Shown: positions 25,601-34,241 of the stretch, piece after piece
Layout: the number at the start of each line of letters is the position of its first letter
How positions within the stretch are numbered: the first letter of the stretch is position 1
From: Alphaproteobacteria bacterium
GTDB lineage: Bacteria > Pseudomonadota > Alphaproteobacteria > Rhizobiales > Beijerinckiaceae
DNA: 48,798 bases
NCBI GenBank assembly: GCA_016869435.1
Contig: VGEB01000010.1
Location: 1 to 48,798 of the forward strand
Direction of reading: 5' to 3'
Notes under the pieces: model-generated
Databases searched by the model: none
Seen by the model: only the letters and a program-made list of their open reading frames with translations
What the model was told of the DNA's origin: nothing
Translations under genes and position numbers: made by a program

Positions 25601-28428
25601 TTGCGCTTGATGAGCCGCAGCGTCATCTCCAGGCCGACGACTGCGTCGCCTTTGCCGTCGATGGCGATGAGCTCCGGCGTAACGACGCTCGGACGCTCCA
25701 CATACCGTGGCGTCTTGACGCCGAGCACGAAGGGCGGCAGCGCGATGACGTTCTGCACATTGCGCACTTCGACGCCATCGTCGCCCGTCACCGTCGCTTC
25801 GATGGAGTAGCGGCGCGGCTGCGCCGTCGGCTCGATCGTCGTGTCGAAGGTCATGCGCGCGGCGCCGCCGGCGTCGGTGCGCTGATCACGCTCGAGCACC
25901 GCCGTCGACTTGAATTTGCCGTCGCCAGAAAAGCGCGCGTCGGTTGAAAACAGAAAGCCTTCGCGGCCGGGCGGCGTGAACACATGCGGAAATTGCGCCG
26001 CGCGCCATTTGACCGGACGATCCGCCGCAAGCCCGCCGGCGAAATAGCGGGCGAGGAGATCGACGTCGAAAGTTCCGTCGAGCGCCACGGTCTGCGGGGC
26101 ATTGAGAACGACTTCGAAAGTCGGCAGGCGGTAGGCTTCTTTCTTGAACGAGAACTGTCCGCAGGAATTATCCTCAGCGGCTTCGACCGCTTCGCTCTCT
26201 CCCTCGGCGACTTCTTCCGTTTCGTCCTTTTGCGCCTCGGTCTTCTTCAGTTTTTTCGGCGCATCAGGTTCGAACCTTGCCGAATAGTCGCCGGTCGCCT
26301 GAGTTTGCGCGTCGAATTTGTGATAGAAGCCGCCGCTCGCGTCGAGCTTCACCGGTATGCGCCATTCCTGATTGCCGGGGCCGGTGACGACAAGCGTCCC
26401 GCCGGTCTTGGTCAGGCTCAGCGCGCCGCCGCGATGGCTGCGCACGAAGCCCTTGATATGCGCGCTTTCCTCGGGCCGGTAGATCGGCCGCTCGGAAAAG
26501 AGATGGCAGAGGGTGCGTGGCTTTTCGGCGCGCGGCTGGTCGGCTTCGCTCGTCCAGGCGAGCCATTCCGATTCCGGCTTCGACCAGATTTCGCGCGAAT
26601 ATTCCGAAGGCGCGCTATTGGGGTCGATGACCAGCGTATCGAGCCCCTTATTCACGACGATGCGTCGCGCTTCGGCTCCGCCGCGCTTGTCGGGCGTCCA
26701 GGAATAGAAGCCGGAAGCGTCGGTGGTTCCGCTCGCAAGCGTGACGAATTTTTCGTCCTTGATTCCTTCAATGCGGATTTGGGCATTGCCGACAGGCTGC
26801 GTCGTCGCGAGCGAGGTGACGGCGAATCGCACCCGCGTCGGCTCTTCGATCGCCGACAGCGAAAGATCGGTGATCTGCACGCGCAGCCAGCGGCGCTTGT
26901 CATCATCGACGGCGCGAAGGCCGACGAGATAGGTTCCCGGCTGATCGCGTCCGGCGATTTTGGCGAAATCCTCCTTAAGATCGACGCCGAATTTCGCGTC
27001 AGGGCCATTGCGGCGGATCGGCAGATCGACGAGCCGCGACACAGCGGGCGACCCCAGCGACTTGATGCGCTCCTTGATCGCGTCAGCCTCGATGTTCGCG
27101 GTCTCGCTCCAGGACTTCGGCTCGTTGCCTGGCAAGGGCGGGGCGTCGGAATCGCTGGTTTCGACGCCATGTGCGGGGAAGGGGAAGAAATTTCGCGACA
27201 GCGGATCGATGGCGTGGATGCGGATATCGGCGCGGTCATAGCCGCGACCGCGCAGCGGCAGGAGCTGTGGCCCGAGCCGTTCGGCGACCCCATAGCCCGC
27301 ATCCCACTGCAGCGCCGGCGCATCGCGGGTGAAGGCGAAACGCTGAGAGAAAGCGCTCGCGAGCGCACGCCCTTGAGAATCTTTCAGCGCGCCTTGAGCG
27401 ATCGAAAGTTCGTAGACCTGATCCGACAGGAACTTCGCAACGATGCGGAGGCGCCTGCCGTCGGTCTCGACGGAAAGATCGTCGACAGGCGGCGTGATCC
27501 GCAGCGCCTCGCGCGCGCGAAGAATGTCGAGCGTCTCGGGCGTCGCGTTGAAGGAGAGCGCGAGCAGCCGCTTGCTCGCCGGCGCATAGGGGATGGCGGC
27601 GGAATCGCCTTCTTCTTCGCTGCTTTCGGGCGACATGAGATAGGAGGCGCAGCGCAGCACGTTTTCGGCGCGGTCGTCGCTCCAGCCGCGCCCGCAGCTC
27701 GCCTCCGTCGCCGCGAACGGCGGCGCGGTACGCAGCCGCAATTCATATGTCTGATCGTCGAGACCGGCTTCGTCGGACAGGCGCAGCCGCAGGATCGCGA
27801 CGCGGCCGTCGGCGATTCTCTCGCGGAAGCGAATGACATAGGTCTGATCCGCGGCGCGCGCGTCGCGCTCCAGCGCGCGAATCTCATAGGCCGAGGCGCT
27901 GAGCATTTGGCCGCGTTGCGGCGAAACGCCCGGCGCCGGCCGAATCTCGATCGAGAGCAGCCGCGCCAATGCGCCGACGTCGACCGGCTCGGCGAAAGTG
28001 AGGGCGATCTGCGTCAGTTCGAGCTGCGGATCGGCGCCCTCGGTAGGTTGAGTCGAGCGCGGCGTCGGCAGCAGCGCCACGAGTTTGGTTTCCGCAGCGC
28101 CGAGCTTGACGCTCACCCGCGACAGCGGCTTCCAGGCGTCGGCGGGACGAAACTGCAGCGCGCGCGGACCGAGCCAGCGCCATTCGCCGGCGGGCTGCGG
28201 ACTCATCGTCACATATTTTTGCGGCGAGTCCTCCGCGCCCCCGTTTTTCGGTCCGAGTTCGTTCGGGAAGAAGACAGTCACCGGATCATAGGCGCGCAGG
28301 AATCGATCGGGCGTGACGCGCGCGCCGTCGGCGCGTTGCGCGCGGTCGAAGATCGGCGGAGCTTCGGCGCGCAGCGGCGCCCCCGCGGCCAGGAGCGCGC
28401 ATAAAGTGAGAAGCAGAAGTTTCTTCAT
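22600..28428 (-). CDS. Bacterial alpha-2-macroglobulin (YfhM-like)
   Basis: A very large periplasmic protein, 1,942 residues, against about 1,650 for E. coli YfhM. It is thought to trap attacking proteases: cleavage of a bait segment exposes an internal thioester that binds the protease covalently. The thioester motif is intact: GCTEQ with Cys1467. Preceding it are repeated macroglobulin beta domains (including HLFSERPIYRPEE and SFKKEAYRLPTFEV), and Cys pairs such as CGRGWSDDRAENVLRC look like disulfides. The signal peptide MKKLLLLTLCALLAAGAPLRAEA has no lipobox, so unlike YfhM it is probably soluble. ATG 28428 has AAGG seven bases upstream. A Glu-rich stretch lies near residue 740. It sits between the giant protein gene (16 bases) and pbpC (overlap). 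Confidence 0.95.
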   Translation of the reverse strand: MKKLLLLTLCALLAAGAPLRAEAPPIFDRAQRADGARVTPDRFLRAYDPVTVFFPNELGPKNGGAEDSPQKYVTMSPQPAGEWRWLGPRALQFRPADAWKPLSRVSVKLGAAETKLVALLPTPRSTQPTEGADPQLELTQIALTFAEPVDVGALARLLSIEIRPAPGVSPQRGQMLSASAYEIRALERDARAADQTYVIRFRERIADGRVAILRLRLSDEAGLDDQTYELRLRTAPPFAATEASCGRGWSDDRAENVLRCASYLMSPESSEEEGDSAAIPYAPASKRLLALSFNATPETLDILRAREALRITPPVDDLSVETDGRRLRIVAKFLSDQVYELSIAQGALKDSQGRALASAFSQRFAFTRDAPALQWDAGYGVAERLGPQLLPLRGRGYDRADIRIHAIDPLSRNFFPFPAHGVETSDSDAPPLPGNEPKSWSETANIEADAIKERIKSLGSPAVSRLVDLPIRRNGPDAKFGVDLKEDFAKIAGRDQPGTYLVGLRAVDDDKRRWLRVQITDLSLSAIEEPTRVRFAVTSLATTQPVGNAQIRIEGIKDEKFVTLASGTTDASGFYSWTPDKRGGAEARRIVVNKGLDTLVIDPNSAPSEYSREIWSKPESEWLAWTSEADQPRAEKPRTLCHLFSERPIYRPEESAHIKGFVRSHRGGALSLTKTGGTLVVTGPGNQEWRIPVKLDASGGFYHKFDAQTQATGDYSARFEPDAPKKLKKTEAQKDETEEVAEGESEAVEAAEDNSCGQFSFKKEAYRLPTFEVVLNAPQTVALDGTFDVDLLARYFAGGLAADRPVKWRAAQFPHVFTPPGREGFLFSTDARFSGDGKFKSTAVLERDQRTDAGGAARMTFDTTIEPTAQPRRYSIEATVTGDDGVEVRNVQNVIALPPFVLGVKTPRYVERPSVVTPELIAIDGKGDAVVGLEMTLRLIKRNWISTLQASDFAQGAAKYVTQAQDEVLIERKVTSAKDAQKIELAARDAGVYLVQLEAYDRLKRRQQVSVDFFVGGDTPVTFARPPAESATITTDKDKYAPGETATLIIQSPFQNARALAIVEQPSGVYDYEFVDIANGFGRYALSVKKEQTPKLAVHFLIMRGRLKDAPPQPTATFDQGKPVTIAATKWIEVTPVKNIVNVKLEHPSKARPGEAIEVALRLSDDAGKPLSGEATFWMVDQAVLSLAKERPLDPLPDFIVERETKMAARDTRNMAFGVIPLEEIAGGDGDELQEWGAENNISVRKNFTPVPIYLPSVKIGPDGVAKIKVQLPDTLTVFKLRAKAVSGPDRFGASGGEMLIRQALVAQPALPRFIRPGDSFDIGLVARVVEGPGGAGKASISARALTLSGEASRKIEWTQNKPVRIDLRAAAPTELSGEATLGFRIERDADHAKDAVEIALPVKEDREVTRRFELVEIAPGETRTIAPSGEQSRPGSFRRETVVAADPSLVKLVAGLNALVEYPYGCTEQRLSLARGGLALKSFGPILAAAGLEDRVSANVRSTAQIIDQSIDADGLVAFWPRGRGTVSLTAWAYDFLARAERAGEPIDKTLLDRLANILKLSLRSDYPRLLSGEELRERVEALSALAEGGKLDESYVAEFARRADFLPNISVAQMASASAHLPNVDQRALAALIDTMWSRVKFASRNGVQVYAGQAAESASPIILPSETRSIAEMTRAAALTASGDPRANALRDALLRLGDGDGWGTTNANAAAIEALAEGWRRPAAPIAVSFNDGGKDQASTLDANAPVARHVSKNDAPLKIVNGSNAPLVAMIETDYMPAEPGAKAQPTSDGFAIARQSWRVESGKAPEKFELKAGILQVKQGDVIEETAEVVNPEDRTHIAISIPLAAGYEPLNPNIATAPAEAQPSFAPTLQPSWVSFGDDRVFYAYDSLPKGTYRFAFRLRAQTAGVYTQPPALVEAMYKKGLRATSAGASVEIGK

Positions 28429-28444
28429 CGCCGCGCCTTTCAAG

Positions 28445-31400
28445 TCATTGCGCCTTGCTTTTCTTCATGCCGGCCTTGTCGAGCAGCTCCGCGACGATTT
28501 CCGCCGGCGGCGCGTTCACAGGCGGCGACAGTCCGACGATCGCCGCGCGGATCGTCGTCGCCGGCGCGTCGGCGGGCGTTCGCGCCTCAAGGAAATAGCG
28601 GCCGGGCGAAAGCTTCATCGTCTGCGCGACGCCTTCGCCGAGCGGCTTGCCTTGCGCATCGATAAGCCGCGCTTGGACGCGGTCGGGCTCGGCGCGCAGG
28701 CCGAGTCCGACCTCGCGCGGTTCCTTGACCTCGAAGGTGAAAATTGCGCTCGCGCCGGGCGAAACCGCCACCGCATCGTTCACGCCTTCATGCGCCTCGA
28801 CGACGGGCTGCGTCGAAATATCGAGCGCGCCGGACAGAGTCCCCTCATAGGGCGCGAAAATGTCGAGCGTCGCTTCGCCCGGCGTCATGTAGCGATAAAG
28901 ATCGACGCCATTGGCGAAGGCGAGCGTCTCGCGCCTGCCGTTCTGCGTGAAACCGACGATCGCCGGCGCGTCGCCGCTCGCTTTCAACAGCGCCGGCTTG
29001 TCACTCTTGATCGTATAGCGCGTCGCTGCGCCTTCCAGCGCCACGCGCTGCGGCAGATTGAGCGCGCGCGCCGCGGGCGCGGGCCAGGGCGACGCGCCGC
29101 CGCGCTCGATCCAAAAAGCGACGAGGCCGGGGCCGTGATCGATGATCGCTTCGCCCGCGCCGTCGAGCGCAATAGTGTCGCCGCGCGCGATCCGGCCGCT
29201 GTTCGATATCACCGTCGCCTTTGCGCCGCTGACGATGAGCCTGTCGTTCTTCTGCGCGTCGAGCGGAAGCGACATCTGACCCGCAGCCGGGAAGAAGCGC
29301 GTGAAGGCCCGCGTCGCGTCGAGCCGCCGGCTTTCGCCAGTCTCGCGCGCGATGCGCGCCGGCAGCGGCGCTTGCGTCAGATTGACCAGAAGCACGCGCG
29401 ATTTGACGCCGTGCAGAAGGCGCGACATGGCGGCGCCGTCGCCGAAGACGACGCGCGGCTGCGCAAAGGCGGCGAGTCCGCCTGCGAGGTCGAGCGCGAG
29501 AGGCCCGGCGGCTTCATCCATATCGACAGGCTGCGCGGTCATCGGCGGGATCATCCCCGAGAACAGCGCGCCGCCTTTCACAGCCGGCCGCGTCTCGACG
29601 TCGATGGCGTTCAGCGCGACCCGCATTGGCGCGACGCCTTCCGCATTCCAAAGGTCAAGTGGCGAATCTCCAGCGAGCGTCAGCGCCGCCCCCTTCGCCA
29701 CGCCGACGCCGAGTCCGCCATCAAGCGCCGGCTGCGCGAAGGCGGAGCGCGCGAGCCACAGGCGCCGCTTCCCGGCGGGCGGCGCAAAAGGAACGACATG
29801 GGCGCGCTCGCCTTCGCCGATGTCGAGTGAAATTTCGGCGCCTTTCCAGTCGAAGGCGGCGACGCCGATGCGCGAGGCGCAGTCGCCGCGGCGCAACAGC
29901 CACAAATTCTGCGTTTGCGGCGCAAGCGTTCCGGCGCGCGCGGTGTGCAACAAAGTTCCGGGTGTCGAGCCGGCGGCTATCTCTTCCTGCGTAATGAGCG
30001 TCACCAGCGAAGCGTCAGGCGTCGCGACCTTGGCGATGCAGACGCCGGCGAGTCCGTCGATCTGATCAAAGCGGACGTCGCCCAGCTGGCGCGCGCGGCC
30101 TTCGGCGGCCCGTGCGGCAAGCGTGATCGGCGCATCGCCGCCGCCGATCGACCAAACGACGACGCGCAGTTCGCTATCGCTGGCCGCCGGCCACGCGGTG
30201 ACAGGCGCTGGGCCGCGCTCGACGCCGATCGCGCGCCATTGGCCGTCGGGGTCGCGACGTTCGATCGATATGGCGACGTCGCCTTCCGAGCGCGCCGCGA
30301 CGAGCGCCAGATTTCCAGCCGGCGCGGGCGCGAGGGCAAGGACATGCGCGCCGGCGCCGCTCAGCGTCTTCTCGCCCGATAGCGTCAACGCGCCGTCATC
30401 CTTCTCCTCAGGCAGCGACAGGCGCAGCTCGACGCCGGTCAGCGGCGTTTCGTCATTCGCCCCCGCCTCTTCTTCATTGGAGCTCTCTTCGTCATTGGAC
30501 GCTTCTTCGGTCTCTTCGCTCGTCGCTTCTTGGGTCTGCGCCGGCGGGCTCGGTTCGGCGCCGAGTCGTTCAAGTTCGATGCGGTAATGCCCGGCGGGCA
30601 GGCGCCGCGACAGAGCGACATTCCAGTCGTCGCCGCGCGGCTGCAGACGTTCGATCACGTCGCCCTTGTCGTCTTTCAGCGCGCCGATAGTTTCAGTGTC
30701 GCCGAAGCTCGAAAGATCGACGATGCTGTCCTTCGCCAGCGAAAGGTCGAGGCGCGTCGGCGGTTCGACGATGCGCGGCGCGTCGGGCTGCAACTCTTGC
30801 GAGTCGAGCGAAATCTCATAGTCGAGACGATCGTCATGGGCGAGGCTGCGCGCCTCGACCCGATAGTCGCCCGCGGTCAGCTTCGACTTGAACGGCCTGT
30901 CCGAAGCGACCTTGCCGATACTTTCCTTTTCGCCTTTGAAAATCTCGCCGACCATGCCCTCGCCGATCGATAGATCGATGTCGGAATCGCCGTAGAGCGA
31001 GAAGCGCCACTGGTCCGGCGCGCGCGGCGCGTCGCGCGCCTGCGGCTCGCGCCATTGCAGGCGCTGGGCTTTACCGAAGGGCAGGGGATGCGGACCATGG
31101 CCTTCGAGCGCCTTCGCCGCGACAACGGGCGTCAAGCGCGCCGTCATGCGCGCTTCGACATCCTTCGGCATGACGACCAGCCGATAGGCGCCCTTTTCGA
31201 ATCTCCGCGTGAGCCGCTGCATTTCGTCAGGCGCCGCCAGCGGCCAGCCGTCGGCGTCCTCCAATCTCGCGCGCCATTTCTGCTTCAGGCCGAGAAGCTC
31301 GATGCGATATTCGCCGTCGCTCGTGATCTCAATCGGCACGACCGCGCCCTTGCCTGGATCAAGCGTCGCGCGCGCAATGCCCGTATCGACGAGTTTCGCC

Positions 31401-33565
31401 GTCGACGCGAGAGTCGCGGGCGAGACGGCGAGTCCGAGATGTCCGGAGGAGTCTTTGGCCGTTACGGCGGCGCGATAGCCGCCGGCGCGCAGAAAGGCGG
31501 TGACCAGGGCGTTGGCGCCGGGACCATTCGCTTCGCCTTCGCCGAGTCGCGGCGAGACATTCGCGCCGACGCGCAGCGCGGTCTTCATGCGCCCCAGCGT
31601 TTCAACCCTGTAGAGTCCGCCCTGCGCGACATCGAAGCGCAGCCGCTTCGTCTCGTCGCGCGCAAGATCGAAAAAGGCCGGATGCGCGACCGAGGCGGAA
31701 AGCGCCGCCGGCGCCGGCTTGCCCGCGTCTTCGGGCTTCGGGGGCGTGGTTTCCGGAACGAAGATGAGCCCGAGCGCGCGCGATTTTTCCGCCGCGGCGA
31801 TTCTTATTGTGGCGAGACGCTGCTCGTTTTCTTCTCTCTGTTCGGCGAGCGTCAGCGCGACATCGGCGCCATGCGCATCGCGCGCAATCGCTTTGCCGGT
31901 TTTAGGAAGCCGCACCGGCAGCGCAATCTCCTTGCCGCTGTCCTGCCAGATCGCCAATGGCGCCTTGTCGAGTTCGACGGGAAGCGCGACGACGCGCGGT
32001 CCGGTCAAAAGTTGCGGCGCGACATTCGACAGAATGAGATACGAGCCGTCCTTTTCCAGCGTTTGCGTCCCGAAGGACATCGTTTGGCGCGAAGGCGACG
32101 GCGTCGGCGCCGCCGCCGAGAGTCCGGGCGGGCCGAGCGTCACGTCGATGACGCCGCCGGAATCGCCCTTCGGCGCGAGCTTGAGAAAATAATAGCCCGC
32201 CTGGAGATCGTAGCGTGTTGAGTCTTTGCCGTCGGCGCGGGCCGCAAGCGCGCCAAGCGCCGGCTCGATCGAGGCGTCGACCTTCACCCCTTTGGCGTCA
32301 ATCGCTACAGGCCCGTCGCGCGTCGCTTCGAAGAGGATCGACGTCGGCCCGAACAGGTTGAATTTGGCGCGCCACGCTTTTCCCGCGCCGATGCGCGGCG
32401 CATCGGAAGCAATGACGCGCGTCTTGCCGTCCTTTTCGATGCGCGCGAAGAGCGCGGTCGCCGGCGGGTCATCGCCCCCGTCGCCGGCGATGTCGAGTCC
32501 GACGAGATGCGGTCCCGACGCCTCGAATGTTTCGCGGTCCGACTGACGCAGGCCGCGCAACGTGAACGGCTGGCCCTCAAAGCCTGAGACTTCAAGACGC
32601 GCGTTGGTCTTGCCGTCCGCGGCGAGTCTGACGTTCGCCGAAGGCGCGCGGCTGTTCTTCGAGATCGTCGCGATCTCTCTCGAACCGTTGCGCCGCGCTT
32701 CGAGCCGCGCTGGAATCGTCTGCGCAAGGTCGAGACGGAAAGCGTCATAGCTTGCCGGCGCGTCGAAACGTTCGGCGCCGAAGGGGCCGATCACGCCCTC
32801 GGCGACGCCAGCGGCCAGCAGGGCGGGCTCGTCAAGCCGCAGCATGAACGGCTGCGCGGCGTCGCCTTGCGCCCAGACGAGTTTCTCGCCGCCATAGGCG
32901 GTGACGACATAGCGGCCGGGCTCCAGCGCGCCTTCGAGACGCAGCCGGTTCATGGCGCGACCAGGCTTGGTTTCAACAGTTTCCTGCTCGAAGGCGAGAT
33001 CGACGAGTTCGCCGTCGCCGCGCCAGACCCGCAGATCGTTCAGCGCGCGGCCGATCGCTTCGAGGTTCGCGCGACCTTCCGCGCCAACCTCGAAGGCAAA
33101 GGAGCGCTGCTGCAGATCGCCGAGTTCGCCGCTTTGAATGCGTCCCGGCGCGAGCGTCGGCTTTGAGGCGTCGACATCGATGAATGGCTGCGCGGAGAAC
33201 GCGATCTTCCCACTTGCGCCTTTGACGCCGGAAACCCGCAGCTTGTAGACGCCCTTGTCGAGCAGCGCGTCGATTCTACCGTCGCGCAGTCCCGGCGCGC
33301 CGCTCGAATCGAGCGGGCCGGCGATCATGTCGACGAGTTCGATGCGCGCGCCCGAGGGACTCTTGGCGCGGATCGAATAGCGGCCCGGCGCGGGAATCGT
33401 CAGAAGACTCGCGCCGTCTCGATCCGCCGGCAGTTCGCTTGGCGCAAAGCTGATCGACGATTGTTTGGCTTTGGTTTCGGCGAGGGCGCCCTGCGTCGCG
33501 CGCAATAAGGGTTGCGCAAAATAGGCGGCGCCGGCGACGAGAAGAGAGAATGCGATCCGCCGCAT
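28445..33565 (-). CDS. Giant exported repeat protein linked to alpha-2-macroglobulin/PbpC
   Basis: A 1,706-residue protein I cannot assign to a named family. It begins with a signal peptide (MRRIAFSLLVAGAAYFAQPL); the open frame reaches 33688 but earlier codons look non-coding. At least twelve segments share a G-x-Y-x-(V/L/I) beta pattern, for example GRYSIRA (61), GVYKLRV (105), GRYVVTA (217), GYYFLKL (457), GLYRVET (650), GEYRIEL (751), GAYRLVV (792), GDYRVEA (899), GHYRIEL (992) and GRYFLEA (1655). That resembles pre-peptidase C-terminal (PPC)-type beta sandwiches. A 28-residue acidic Glu/Ser linker lies at about 1014-1041. Only two cysteines (1176, 1229) occur, suggesting one disulfide. 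The gene precedes alpha-2-macroglobulin by 16 bases and is probably the first gene of that operon, so a scaffold or partner role in the periplasm is likely but unproven. Confidence 0.85.
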   Translation of the reverse strand: MRRIAFSLLVAGAAYFAQPLLRATQGALAETKAKQSSISFAPSELPADRDGASLLTIPAPGRYSIRAKSPSGARIELVDMIAGPLDSSGAPGLRDGRIDALLDKGVYKLRVSGVKGASGKIAFSAQPFIDVDASKPTLAPGRIQSGELGDLQQRSFAFEVGAEGRANLEAIGRALNDLRVWRGDGELVDLAFEQETVETKPGRAMNRLRLEGALEPGRYVVTAYGGEKLVWAQGDAAQPFMLRLDEPALLAAGVAEGVIGPFGAERFDAPASYDAFRLDLAQTIPARLEARRNGSREIATISKNSRAPSANVRLAADGKTNARLEVSGFEGQPFTLRGLRQSDRETFEASGPHLVGLDIAGDGGDDPPATALFARIEKDGKTRVIASDAPRIGAGKAWRAKFNLFGPTSILFEATRDGPVAIDAKGVKVDASIEPALGALAARADGKDSTRYDLQAGYYFLKLAPKGDSGGVIDVTLGPPGLSAAAPTPSPSRQTMSFGTQTLEKDGSYLILSNVAPQLLTGPRVVALPVELDKAPLAIWQDSGKEIALPVRLPKTGKAIARDAHGADVALTLAEQREENEQRLATIRIAAAEKSRALGLIFVPETTPPKPEDAGKPAPAALSASVAHPAFFDLARDETKRLRFDVAQGGLYRVETLGRMKTALRVGANVSPRLGEGEANGPGANALVTAFLRAGGYRAAVTAKDSSGHLGLAVSPATLASTAKLVDTGIARATLDPGKGAVVPIEITSDGEYRIELLGLKQKWRARLEDADGWPLAAPDEMQRLTRRFEKGAYRLVVMPKDVEARMTARLTPVVAAKALEGHGPHPLPFGKAQRLQWREPQARDAPRAPDQWRFSLYGDSDIDLSIGEGMVGEIFKGEKESIGKVASDRPFKSKLTAGDYRVEARSLAHDDRLDYEISLDSQELQPDAPRIVEPPTRLDLSLAKDSIVDLSSFGDTETIGALKDDKGDVIERLQPRGDDWNVALSRRLPAGHYRIELERLGAEPSPPAQTQEATSEETEEASNDEESSNEEEAGANDETPLTGVELRLSLPEEKDDGALTLSGEKTLSGAGAHVLALAPAPAGNLALVAARSEGDVAISIERRDPDGQWRAIGVERGPAPVTAWPAASDSELRVVVWSIGGGDAPITLAARAAEGRARQLGDVRFDQIDGLAGVCIAKVATPDASLVTLITQEEIAAGSTPGTLLHTARAGTLAPQTQNLWLLRRGDCASRIGVAAFDWKGAEISLDIGEGERAHVVPFAPPAGKRRLWLARSAFAQPALDGGLGVGVAKGAALTLAGDSPLDLWNAEGVAPMRVALNAIDVETRPAVKGGALFSGMIPPMTAQPVDMDEAAGPLALDLAGGLAAFAQPRVVFGDGAAMSRLLHGVKSRVLLVNLTQAPLPARIARETGESRRLDATRAFTRFFPAAGQMSLPLDAQKNDRLIVSGAKATVISNSGRIARGDTIALDGAGEAIIDHGPGLVAFWIERGGASPWPAPAARALNLPQRVALEGAATRYTIKSDKPALLKASGDAPAIVGFTQNGRRETLAFANGVDLYRYMTPGEATLDIFAPYEGTLSGALDISTQPVVEAHEGVNDAVAVSPGASAIFTFEVKEPREVGLGLRAEPDRVQARLIDAQGKPLGEGVAQTMKLSPGRYFLEARTPADAPATTIRAAIVGLSPPVNAPPAEIVAELLDKAGMKKSKAQ

Positions 33566-33803
33566 GAGCGCTCTATACGCCAGCCGGCGATTTGATGGAA
33601 ATGGAGCGCCGCTCTTGATTTTCAGCACGGGCCGCGCCCCTCGACTGAGTCGAGAGCCGAGCGCCTTTCGCGACGACGCTATCATCATGCCGCTTTCTCA
33701 CGCGCTTATTTAGCCGACCCCAGTTGGAGGCGGCGGGATTATCTTTTAGGCTAGCGACTGCGCCCGGGGATTTGCGCGAGCGCACAGCAACCGGAATGTC
33801 GGC

Positions 33804-34196
33804 ATGCGTCGGTCATTGTTTGCCATGGTGCTCTTTTCTGCGGTCTTATGTGGTGAGGAGGCGGCTGCGATCAAGCTGACGCTCGCCTATCCGGCGGTGC
33901 TGCGCGCGGGTCCCGAGGAACATTATGCGGCGATCGGGACAGCGCCGGCGGGCACTGAGGTCAAGATCCTACGCGACGATCCAAGCTGGACGCGCATCGC
34001 CATCGACAACAGACGATATTTCGTCGCGACGCTCGAGCTGGTGTTCATGTCGTCGCGGGTGACGGAAACGTCCGGCTGCGATTTCGGCTATCCCTATTCG
34101 GGCAGCACGCAATATTTCGCCTGGCCGTTGACGGAATTGCGCCACAGCGAGCCGTTGGGCTCGCTGCTCGGCTATCACAACCGGTTTCCCTGCTAG
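33804..34196 (+). CDS. Secreted SH3-like (SH3b) domain protein
   Basis: A 130-residue exported protein: signal peptide 1-22 (MRRSLFAMVLFSAVLCGEEAAA), then a bacterial SH3 domain (about 25-82) with VLRAGPEEHYAAIGTAPAGTEVKIL and WTRIAIDNRRYFVATLELV. A short tail carries Cys92 and ends in Cys130, which could form a disulfide. SH3b domains often bind peptidoglycan or metals. ATG 33804 has GGAA eight bases upstream. It is divergent from the giant exported-protein gene across a 238-base promoter region and convergent with the lytic transglycosylase, so the context is cell wall. Confidence 0.8.
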   Translation: MRRSLFAMVLFSAVLCGEEAAAIKLTLAYPAVLRAGPEEHYAAIGTAPAGTEVKILRDDPSWTRIAIDNRRYFVATLELVFMSSRVTETSGCDFGYPYSGSTQYFAWPLTELRHSEPLGSLLGYHNRFPC

Positions 34197-34241
34197 ATCG
34201 CGGCTTGCGCTCTTTCGCAGCGCGCTTTTGAAGCGGACGGA

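Noticed and set aside
25984-28404. 806-codon open frame on the plus strand
   Set aside because: It is antisense to the alpha-2-macroglobulin gene. Arg-rich composition and no family motifs mark it as a shadow caused by high GC at third positions.
28313-29830. 505-codon open frame on the plus strand
   Set aside because: Antisense shadow of the giant repeat protein and the macroglobulin start.
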